Below, piece after piece: positions 55,697-64,000 of a DNA stretch of 64,000 nucleotides. The position numbers were made by a program, and so were the translations under genes. Below the pieces are notes generated by a model that ran no database searches, had not been told where the DNA came from, and saw nothing but the letters and a program-made list of their open reading frames with translations. Every line of letters begins with the position of its first letter. Within the stretch, counting starts at the first letter, position 1. Source of the DNA: Belnapia sp. F-4-1 (GTDB taxonomy: Bacteria > Pseudomonadota > Alphaproteobacteria > Acetobacterales > Acetobacteraceae); contig NZ_KN676113.1 in NCBI RefSeq assembly GCF_000802185.1, positions 4,235,430-4,299,429 of the forward strand, given 5' to 3'.

Positions 55697-57154
55697 TCAG
55701 GCCCTGGCCAGCTTGCGGATGGCGCTGGCCATGGGGCGCTTGCCCTCGCCCATATAACCTTCGTGGTACTCCTCGATCCGCGCCGGGTCGTAGAGGTAGT
55801 TGACCATCAGCCCGGCGCTCTCGCGCATCCCCTTGTCGGAGATGTCGCCGCGCCAGTTCAGCCGCTCGATCCGCGCGCCGTTGGAGAGGTGGAAATGCTC
55901 CACCGGGTCGCGTGCGCGCTTCGGGTTCCGGGCGGAGGCGGCCTGCACCAGGTAGGTGGCGCAAAGGCGCGTCAGCACCGGCTCCAGCAGCTTCGCCAGC
56001 GCCTCATCGCGCTGCCAGCCGCGCCGGCCGAGGATGCGGGCGAGGGTCTGGGAGGGCGTCTCCGGCGCCAGGGAGGGCGCGCTGGTCGTGGCGGCGCCGC
56101 CTTCGGCCGGGGCGGGCAGGGCGAGCATGGCGGGAGCGGCGGCGCGGAGGGCGGCGAGCTCCTCATCGGTGATCAGCCCGGCTTCGCCCTCGGCGATGCG
56201 CTCGTGCAGCCAGCGGCCGAAGCCGGGAATGGGGGAGAGGGTGGAGAAGGCCTTCAGTCCCTTCAGCTCCGCACCGAGCAGCGCCACAACGCGCTTGATG
56301 AGGAAGTTGCCGAAGCTGATGCCGTCCAGCCCGCGCTGGCAGTTGTTGATCGAGTAGAAGATGGCGGTGTCGGCCCCGGCCGGGTCGAGCACCGGCGCTT
56401 TCTCGTCGAGCAGCTTCTGCACGCTGCCGGCGAGGCCCTTGACCAGCGCCACCTCGACGAAGATCAGCGGCTCCTCCGGCATGCGGGGATGGAAGAAGGC
56501 GTAGCAGCGGCGGTCGCTGTCGAGGCGATTCTTGAGGTCGCGCCAGGTGCGGATGCGGTGGACGGCCTCGTAGCTGACGAGCTTCTCGAGCAGGGCGGCA
56601 GGGCTGTTCCAGTCGATGCGGCGAAGCTCTAGGAAGCCGACATCGAACCAGCTGGCGAGCAGGCCCCGCATGTCGCTCTCCAACGCACCGAGGAGCGGGT
56701 CGCCGTCCATCAGCCGCAGCAGCTCGCCGCGCAGGTCGACGAGGAATTTCACGCCGTCGGGGATGGTGGTGAACTGCGTCAGCAGGCGGAGGCGCGGCGG
56801 CTCCAGCGCGCGGCGGAGGCGGGCCTTGGCGCTGGCGCGCTCGGTGGCGTCGGCGGCAGCCTGGACACGCTCCATGGCGGCGCGGACGGCGGCCTCGTCC
56901 GAGTCGAAGCTGGCAAGGGTGCGGAGGAATTCGATGCGGCCTGGCGCATCGAGGCCGAGATAGGCCTGGGCCAGCTTCGCGGCACGGTTGCGGGCGGAAA
57001 GCTCCCCGCCGCGGTCCTCCAGGCAGGCGCGCATCTGCTCGGCGATGCCCTCCGCCTCGGCACCGGTGACGCGGTCCGCCATGTCGCGCCAGAGGCTGGT
57101 GACGCGGCGAAGGGCGCGGTCGAAAAGGCCGGCTTGTTCCAGGACTTCGGACAT
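55697..57154 (-). CDS. Malonyl-CoA decarboxylase
   Basis: 485 residues from ATG 57154. It decarboxylates malonyl-CoA to acetyl-CoA. The N-terminal helical domain is 'VTSLWRDMADRVTGAEAEGIAEQMRACLEDRGG', and the catalytic GNAT-like domain carries 'VALVKGLAGSVQKLLDE', 'DTAIFYSINNCQRGLDGISFGNFLIKRVV' and 'LKAFSTLSPIPGF' as well as 'DPVEHFHLSNGARIERLNWRGD' (HxxxSxG-type site His-Ser). No malonyl-CoA synthetase gene (matB) is adjacent. It may balance fatty-acid precursors or use malonate. Its end converges with smpB with 16 bp between. Confidence 0.92.
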   Translation of the reverse strand: MSEVLEQAGLFDRALRRVTSLWRDMADRVTGAEAEGIAEQMRACLEDRGGELSARNRAAKLAQAYLGLDAPGRIEFLRTLASFDSDEAAVRAAMERVQAAADATERASAKARLRRALEPPRLRLLTQFTTIPDGVKFLVDLRGELLRLMDGDPLLGALESDMRGLLASWFDVGFLELRRIDWNSPAALLEKLVSYEAVHRIRTWRDLKNRLDSDRRCYAFFHPRMPEEPLIFVEVALVKGLAGSVQKLLDEKAPVLDPAGADTAIFYSINNCQRGLDGISFGNFLIKRVVALLGAELKGLKAFSTLSPIPGFGRWLHERIAEGEAGLITDEELAALRAAAPAMLALPAPAEGGAATTSAPSLAPETPSQTLARILGRRGWQRDEALAKLLEPVLTRLCATYLVQAASARNPKRARDPVEHFHLSNGARIERLNWRGDISDKGMRESAGLMVNYLYDPARIEEYHEGYMGEGKRPMASAIRKLARA

Positions 57155-57218
57155 CGTTTGGTCCTTCGGGGAGGCGTAATGAAATCCCAGGTAATATAGC
57201 GGGAGCAAGCGGATTCCG

Positions 57219-58652
57219 TCAGACCTCCCGCGTGGCCTCCGCTGCGGCTGGCAGCAGCGTGATGAGATCCTCGGCGAGCAGGCCGGGACCGTGGCGGCGG
57301 GCGGCCTCGCCCTGTAGCCAGGCGCCGGCGGCGGCGGCCTCGAAGGCGTGCATGCCCTGGGTGAGCAGGGCGGCGATGGTGCCGGCGAGGACATCGCCGG
57401 TGCCGCCGGTGGCGAGGCTCGGCGGCGCGTTGTCGTTGACGATCACGCGGCCGTCCGGGGCGGCGATGACGGTGTCGGCGCCTTTCAGCAGGACCACGGC
57501 GCCGGTCAGGGCGGCGGCGCGGCGGGCGGCTTCCGCCTTGTCGGCACCTATGGGTCCGAAGACGCGGGCGAATTCCCCGGCATGGGGGGTCAGGATGGTG
57601 GCGCCACGCAGCAGGTCGGGCGCACCGGCGGCGGCGCCGAGGGCGCCGGCATCGGCGACGAGCTGGCGGCCGGCCGCGATCACCTTGCGGAGGGCGCTGC
57701 GGGTGGCGTCGTCGGGTTCGAGGCCGGGGCCGATCAGCCAGGTGACGCGGCGGGAATCGGCAAGGAGGGACTCGACCGGGGCCTCGGTGACGAGCCTGCC
57801 GGGCTCGGTGGTGCGGTACAGGGTCGCGGCGGTGGCATCGGGAGCGCGAAGGGTGACGAGGCCGGCGCCGGTGCGGTGTGCGGCGCCGGCGGCGAGGCGG
57901 GCGGCGCCGGTCATCGCGCCGCCGGCGAGGATCGTCAGGTGGCCGCGCGTGTATTTGTGCGAGTCCCGGTCCAGGCCGGGCAGGTGCCAGAGGCCAGGGC
58001 CGTTGCGCCGCATGCGGGGGGCGATGTCGGCGAGGACCGAGGGGGGGAGGCCGATATCGGCAAGCAGGGTTTCGCCGCAGAGGCTGCGGCCGGGCAGCAG
58101 GAGATGGCCGGGCTTGAGGCGGAAGAAGGTGACGGTGAGGGCTGCCTGCGGGGCGTAGCCCTGGGCCTGGCCGGTGGCGCCGTCGAGCCCGGAGGGGGTG
58201 TCGATGGCGAGGATGGGGGCGCGGCATGCAGCCAGTACCTCGGCGGCGAGGCCATCGACCGGGCGAGCGAGTCCGGCGCCGAAGAGGGCGTCGATGACGA
58301 GACCGGCGCGGGCCGCCTCGGCCATCGAGAACGGGACGCGGGGGCCCTGCCAGCGGGCCGCCATCGTCGCCGCGTCGCTGCCGATGCGGGGCGGGGCGAG
58401 GGAAGCGACGGCGACCGGCCAGCCCGCCGCTTCCAGCAACCGGGCCGCGACATAGCCGTCGCCGCCATTATTGCCCGGGCCGGCCAGGACGAGAGTGCGG
58501 CATGGGCGGAAGCGGCGGCGGGCGGCCCGGGCGACGGCACGGCCGGCCGCCTCCATCAGGCGGAGCGTGGGGAAGCCGGCCTCGGCCGCCAGCGCATCGG
58601 CCCGGGCCATCTCGGCGGGGGTGAGCAATTCGGGGGTGAGTTCTGGGGCCAT
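57219..58652 (-). CDS. nnrD: Bifunctional NAD(P)HX epimerase / ADP-dependent dehydratase
   Basis: 477 residues from ATG 58652. The N-terminal NnrE domain ('LVLAGPGNNGGDGYVAARLLEAAGW', 'VIDALFGAG', 'AIDTPSGLDGATG') epimerises damaged R-NADHX. The C-terminal NnrD ribokinase-like domain ('HLTILAGGAMTGAARLAAGAA', 'ILTPHAGEFARVFGP', 'SLATGGTGDVLAGTIAALL') dehydrates S-NADHX with ADP. The fused bacterial arrangement is normal. It repairs hydrated nicotinamide cofactors. It begins 65 bp before the malonyl-CoA decarboxylase gene's start, on the same strand. Confidence 0.93.
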   Translation of the reverse strand: MAPELTPELLTPAEMARADALAAEAGFPTLRLMEAAGRAVARAARRRFRPCRTLVLAGPGNNGGDGYVAARLLEAAGWPVAVASLAPPRIGSDAATMAARWQGPRVPFSMAEAARAGLVIDALFGAGLARPVDGLAAEVLAACRAPILAIDTPSGLDGATGQAQGYAPQAALTVTFFRLKPGHLLLPGRSLCGETLLADIGLPPSVLADIAPRMRRNGPGLWHLPGLDRDSHKYTRGHLTILAGGAMTGAARLAAGAAHRTGAGLVTLRAPDATAATLYRTTEPGRLVTEAPVESLLADSRRVTWLIGPGLEPDDATRSALRKVIAAGRQLVADAGALGAAAGAPDLLRGATILTPHAGEFARVFGPIGADKAEAARRAAALTGAVVLLKGADTVIAAPDGRVIVNDNAPPSLATGGTGDVLAGTIAALLTQGMHAFEAAAAGAWLQGEAARRHGPGLLAEDLITLLPAAAEATREV

Positions 58653-58725
58653 CGATCCGCGCTCCGTTTGAACCGGCAGGGACCCTATGCGTCCTGGGAG
58701 GACAGGTTTCCCGAAGGAGGGGAGA

Positions 58726-58920
58726 ATGCCCCGCATCTCGCTATCGACCGTCATCGCGCCGCTGCTGGTCCTCATCACCCTGGCGCTTGGCTTCCACAAG
58801 ATGACCGCGGAGAAGCCCGAGGCGCCGCCGCCGCCGAACACGGCCGCCTACCGGGAGGCGAGCGGTGCCGGGCCGGCGCCGGTTCAGCCGCCGGCGACGA
58901 GCACGCGGACGGGCGGGTAA
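58726..58920 (+). CDS. Small single-pass or exported protein
   Basis: 64 residues from ATG 58726, preceded by an excellent GGAGGGGAG. One hydrophobic segment ('LSTVIAPLLVLITLALGFH') near the N-terminus is followed by a Pro/Ala-rich periplasmic tail ('EAPPPPNTAAYREASGAG'). It may be membrane-anchored. I recognise no domain. The strong ribosome site and short divergent position from nnrD support it as a real gene. It converges with the uracil-DNA glycosylase gene. Confidence 0.6.
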   Translation: MPRISLSTVIAPLLVLITLALGFHKMTAEKPEAPPPPNTAAYREASGAGPAPVQPPATSTRTGG

Positions 58921-58946
58921 GCCTCCACGGAAGGCCGGTATCCCGG

Positions 58947-59585
58947 CTACAGCCGCAGCAGGATGGCGGCGACGACGGCTTCGAACATTTCCGTCGTCAG
59001 GCGCCGCGTCGAGGTGTTGTAGCGGCTGACATGGTAGCTGTCGGCAAGCACTAGGCCGCCGGGCAGCGCGTGCATGGCGCCATGGGCGAAGCGCGTGGCG
59101 CTGCGCTTCAGCCCGAGGGCGCGCAGGCACGCGTCATGCGCCAGGACACCTAATGCGAGAATGATCCTGAGCCGCGGCATCGCCGCGATCTCGCCGGCGA
59201 GGAAGCCGTTGCAAGCGTGGATTTCGGCCGGCTGGGGCAGGTTGGCGGGGGGGACGCAGCGCACCGCATTGGTGACGCGGCAGCCGGTCAGTGTCAGGCT
59301 GTCATCGGGACGTTCCAGGTAGACGCCCTCGGCAAGCCCGTATTTCAGCAGCGTCGCGTAGAGCAGCCGCCCGGCATGGTCGCCGGTGAAGGGGCGGCCG
59401 GTGCGGTTGGCGCCGCGCTGGCCGGGCGCCATGCCGAGAACCATCAGCCCGGACTCGCGCGGGCCCCAGGAAGGGACGGGAGCGTTGTGCCAATCCGGCC
59501 AGGCGGCCCGGTTCGCCTCGCGGAGCGCGGCGAGCCGGGGGCAAAGCGGGCAGTCGCGGTCCGGCTGGGGCGCCGGATCGGTCAT
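58947..59585 (-). CDS. Family 5 uracil-DNA glycosylase (UdgB-type)
   Basis: 212 residues from ATG 59585. The Fe-S cluster cysteines begin in 'CPLCPRLAALREA', with later Cys in 'LTGCRVTNAVRCVPPANLPQ'. Motif 1 is 'MVLGMAPGQRGANRTGRPFTGDHAGRLL', the family-5 form GLAPGxxGANRTGRxFTGD, rather than the GEAPG of family 4. The His motif is 'LADSYHVSRYNTST'. It excises uracil and related bases, and lacks the usual polar catalytic residue. It starts 10 bp after the NYN gene ends on the same strand. Confidence 0.88.
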   Translation of the reverse strand: MTDPAPQPDRDCPLCPRLAALREANRAAWPDWHNAPVPSWGPRESGLMVLGMAPGQRGANRTGRPFTGDHAGRLLYATLLKYGLAEGVYLERPDDSLTLTGCRVTNAVRCVPPANLPQPAEIHACNGFLAGEIAAMPRLRIILALGVLAHDACLRALGLKRSATRFAHGAMHALPGGLVLADSYHVSRYNTSTRRLTTEMFEAVVAAILLRL

Positions 59586-59595
59586 TCCGGCGTCC

Positions 59596-60243
59596 TCATT
59601 CCGGCAGGTCCGGGGTTTCGCGGAAGGGCTCGGCCGGGGTGGCGCGGACCGGGGCGAGCTTGGGCGAGGAGCCGCCGGAGGGGCCGGCTGTGCGCTGGCG
59701 GGGCTCCACCTGCCGGCGGGTGATGTGCTCGGCGAGTTCCGAAAGGTCGATGAAGGCATCGGCCTGGCGGCGCAGCTCGTCGGCGATCATCGCCGGCTGG
59801 GTGCGGATGGAGGAGATGACGGTGACGCGGACGCCGCGGCGCTGCACGGCCTCGACCAGGCGGCGGAGGTCGCCATCGCCCGAGAAGATGACGACATGGT
59901 CGAGATGCGGTGCAAGGTCGAGCACGTCGACGGCCATCTCGATGTCGACGCTGCCCTTGACGCGGCGGCGGCCGGTGGCGTCGGTGAATTCCTTGGCGGG
60001 CTTGGTGACGACGGAGTAGCCGTTGTAGCCGAGCCAGTCGACCAGCGGGCGGAGCGGGGAGTACTCCTCGGTCTCGAGCAGGGCGGTATAGTAATAGGCG
60101 CGGATAAGATAGGCCTGGCGGCGGAAATGGGCCAGGAGGTTCTTGTAGTCCACGTCGAAGCCAAGGGTACGCGAAGCGGCGTAGAGATTGGCCCCGTCGA
60201 TGAATACGGCGAGGCGTTCGATTCGGTCGGGCTGCAAGATCAT
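59596..60243 (-). CDS. NYN domain (LabA/DUF88) protein
   Basis: 215 residues from ATG 60243. It has a PIN-like NYN ribonuclease fold. Acidic metal ligands are in 'LAVFIDGANLYAASRTLG', 'KGSVDIEMAVDVLD' and 'VVIFSGDGDLRRLVEAVQRRG'. The C-terminus 'DAFIDLSELAEHITRR' precedes a disordered Pro-rich tail. NYN/LabA proteins may act as RNases in RNA processing or circadian output; the bacterial role is uncertain. A longer start at 60297 (MFTYNTC..) would overlap the folK region and is not favoured. It is divergent from folK. Confidence 0.87.
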   Translation of the reverse strand: MILQPDRIERLAVFIDGANLYAASRTLGFDVDYKNLLAHFRRQAYLIRAYYYTALLETEEYSPLRPLVDWLGYNGYSVVTKPAKEFTDATGRRRVKGSVDIEMAVDVLDLAPHLDHVVIFSGDGDLRRLVEAVQRRGVRVTVISSIRTQPAMIADELRRQADAFIDLSELAEHITRRQVEPRQRTAGPSGGSSPKLAPVRATPAEPFRETPDLPE

Positions 60244-60302
60244 TGCTTTCGAAATATGGGTCGCGCCATTCTGCGCGCATGTATTGTAGGTGAACATTGC
60301 AG

Positions 60303-60824
60303 GTGGTTAAGCGACAAAGCGTGGCCCTCATCGCCATTGGCGCGAATTTGCCCGGATATGGCGGAAATACACCAATCGAGACGTGTCGCGCGGCCGCCGC
60401 TGCGCTCGATGGGTTGTGCGGAATGCGGCTGGCTGCCGTCTCGCGTTGGTACGAGACCGTGCCGGTGCCGCCGGTGCCGGGCGTGCCGCGCTACGTCAAT
60501 GGCATGGCGCGGCTGAAGGGCGAGGTGCCCGATCCGGCGGCGCTGCTGGCCGGCTTGCAGGGGCTGGAGGATCGGGCGGGGCGGCAGCGGCCTTATCCGA
60601 ACGCGCCGCGGACCCTCGACCTCGACATCGTGGCGATCGACGACATGCTGCGGGCGGCGCCGGACCCGGTGCTGCCGCATCCGCGGGCGCATCTGCGGCG
60701 CTTCGTGCTGCAGCCGCTGGCGGATGTGGCGCCGGGCTGGGTGCATCCCTCGCTCGGGGTGACGGTGGAGGCGCTGCTGGCCGGGCTGCCGGCTGATGAT
60801 CTGCCGGTGCCGATCGAAGGGTGA
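60303..60824 (+). CDS. folK: 2-amino-4-hydroxy-6-hydroxymethyldihydropteridine pyrophosphokinase
   Basis: 173 residues from GTG 60303, placed 9 nt after AGGTGA. TTG 60297 is too close to that site. HPPK adds pyrophosphate to the pterin before folate assembly. Signatures are 'ALIAIGANLPGYGG', 'RLAAVSRWYETVPVP', 'YVNGMARLKGE' and 'DLDIVAIDDM' (DLDI metal site), with 'LPHPRAHLRRFVLQPLADVAPGW' in the C-terminal part. It is a single-domain form. rpoZ follows 99 bp downstream. Confidence 0.94.
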   Translation: MVKRQSVALIAIGANLPGYGGNTPIETCRAAAAALDGLCGMRLAAVSRWYETVPVPPVPGVPRYVNGMARLKGEVPDPAALLAGLQGLEDRAGRQRPYPNAPRTLDLDIVAIDDMLRAAPDPVLPHPRAHLRRFVLQPLADVAPGWVHPSLGVTVEALLAGLPADDLPVPIEG

Positions 60825-60923
60825 CCGGCGCGCGGCGCTTGCGGAAAAGAGGCGGCGTGTCTATCTGAAGGGTTCATCCGCGCTGCCCCCACGGGGTGGC
60901 CGACCCAGTTCAGTGAGGCCGAA

Positions 60924-61325
60924 ATGGCGCGCGTCACCGTCGAAGACTGCATCCTCCAGATCCCGAACCGTTTCGAGCTCGTGCTCACCGCCGCGCAGCG
61001 GGCCCGCAACATCGGCCGCGGCGAGGAGCTGACGCTGGAGCGCGAGAACGACAAGAACACCGTCGTCGCGCTGCGCGAGATCGCCGATCAGACCATCGAT
61101 CTGTCCGCGGTCGAGGCGGACCTCATCAAGTCGCTGCAGCGCGCGCCTGAGCCGGAGCCGGCGGAGGAGGAGGTGCTCGACCTCATCGCCACGGACGAGA
61201 ACATCTTCGGCGTCATGGACGTCAACGAGGAGCTGCCGGCCGATGGCGCCGGGCTCGAGGAGATGTCGCCCGACGACCTGGAGGCCGCGATCGCCGCTGA
61301 GCTGGGCGGCGGCGGCCGGCGCTGA
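60924..61325 (+). CDS. rpoZ: RNA polymerase omega subunit
   Basis: 133 residues. The start '[54 protein letters not shown]' (abridged by motif) is the conserved omega domain that folds around the beta' C-terminus. The acidic extension '[24 protein letters not shown]' is typical of alphaproteobacteria. It stabilises RNA polymerase and helps the ppGpp response. The Rel/Spo gene follows 10 bp after its stop, the conserved pairing. Confidence 0.95.
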   Translation: MARVTVEDCILQIPNRFELVLTAAQRARNIGRGEELTLERENDKNTVVALREIADQTIDLSAVEADLIKSLQRAPEPEPAEEEVLDLIATDENIFGVMDVNEELPADGAGLEEMSPDDLEAAIAAELGGGGRR

Positions 61326-61335
61326 GGCCGGCGTC

Positions 61336-63650
<2,315 letters not shown>

Positions 63651-63654
<4 letters not shown>

Positions 63655-64000
63655 TCCTTGGCCTCGGCAATGATGTCGTCGATATCCGGCGCATCGAGCA
63701 GAGCATCGCGCGCTTCGGCGAGCGCTTCCTCGAGCGGGTCTTCACCGAGACGGAGCGCGCCAAGGCGGAGCGGCGGACGGAGAAGATCCGCGCCAGTACC
63801 TATGCCAAGCGCTTCGCGGCGAAGGAGGCGGCCTCCAAGGCGCTGGGGACGGGGTTCCGGGCGGGGGTCTTCCTCCGCGACCTCGGCGTGGTCAACCTGC
63901 CGAGCGGGCAGCCGACGCTTCGGATGACGGGCGGGGCGGCGGAGCGGCTGGCGCGGATGACGCCGCCCGGTCACCGGGCGGAGGTGGCGCTGACGATGAC
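63651..64000 (+). CDS. acpS: Holo-[acyl-carrier-protein] synthase, 3' truncated by window end
   Basis: The frame starts at ATG 63651, overlapping the rsh stop as ATGA, and runs open to the window edge (116 residues). AcpS transfers phosphopantetheine to ACP. The signature Asp and Glu are in '[22 protein letters not shown]' and '[16 protein letters not shown]' (AAKEA). '[18 protein letters not shown]' continues the fold. About ten more residues are expected beyond the window. Its position after rsh is typical of alphaproteobacteria. Confidence 0.95.

Overview
This window is about 64 kb of a very GC-rich, densely packed alphaproteobacterial chromosome. Several things fit a member of the Rhodospirillales, most likely Acetobacteraceae (Roseomonas-like): the gene order eno / ftsB / pdhA-pdhB-pdhC-lpd-lipA-ratA, an E1-beta subunit with its own lipoyl domain, the zapA / 6S RNA-like / formyltetrahydrofolate cyclo-ligase block, rpoZ next to a single long Rel/Spo enzyme, and a Bug-type solute-binding protein. 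The assignment is inferred from gene content only. I found no insertion sequence, prophage, CRISPR array, tRNA or rRNA.

Layout. 1-5.5 kb: the end of epmA, then minus-strand genes. These comprise a broken membrane-protein gene (stop plus frameshift), a DUF2171 protein, and a run of FkbM methyltransferase, PhzF-like, VOC, thiE and class I aldolase genes. 5.5-7.7 kb (plus): DUF4164, zapA, a 6S RNA candidate, 5-formyl-THF cyclo-ligase and a YmdB-type phosphoesterase. 7.9-12.7 kb (minus): propionyl-CoA synthetase, an MHS transporter with a clear terminator, and ferredoxin-NADP reductase. 12.8-15.5 kb (plus): amidase, acetyltransferase, metallo-beta-lactamase-fold hydrolase. 15.5-21.1 kb (minus): the complete urea ABC transporter urtABCDE behind a near-consensus sigma-54 promoter. 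21-27.2 kb: transporters, a glyoxalase-II-like enzyme, a PfpI protein, a globin-type soluble chemoreceptor with a PilZ tail, and an SDR. 27.2-30.6 kb (plus): a tight four-gene operon of an AroE-like dehydrogenase, two amidohydrolases and a Rieske protein, with no known product. 30.8-39.5 kb (plus): an RTX protein, UvsE, secG, pyrG, a lipoprotein, enolase, a DUF4214-pyruvyltransferase fusion and ftsB. 40.9-48.2 kb (plus): the pyruvate dehydrogenase / lipoate operon, carrying a polyamine-type acetyltransferase between pdhC and lpd. 48.2-54.2 kb: GST, threonine-aldolase-like, yraN, then cinA, pgpA, a hydrolase and a lytic transglycosylase on minus. 54.3-64 kb: dapA, smpB, malonyl-CoA decarboxylase, nnrD, a family-5 uracil-DNA glycosylase, a NYN protein, folK, rpoZ, rel/spo and the start of acpS.

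How it works together. Central carbon flow is prominent: aldolase, enolase, PDH with its lipoate machinery, and propionyl- and malonyl-CoA enzymes. Nitrogen scavenging is represented by urea uptake under a probable nitrogen promoter, and stress control by Rel/Spo, the 6S candidate, UvsE and UdgB. Most operons use ATGA or GTGA overlaps. Two genes, thiE and yraN, appear to start at CTG inside a CTGA overlap. Many convergent genes end within a few bases of each other.

Points most worth a second look are the unassigned amidohydrolase/Rieske operon, the globin-MCP-PilZ receptor, the CTG starts, the acetyltransferase inside the PDH operon, the sigma-54 urt promoter with its inverted repeat, and the decayed VKOR-like gene.
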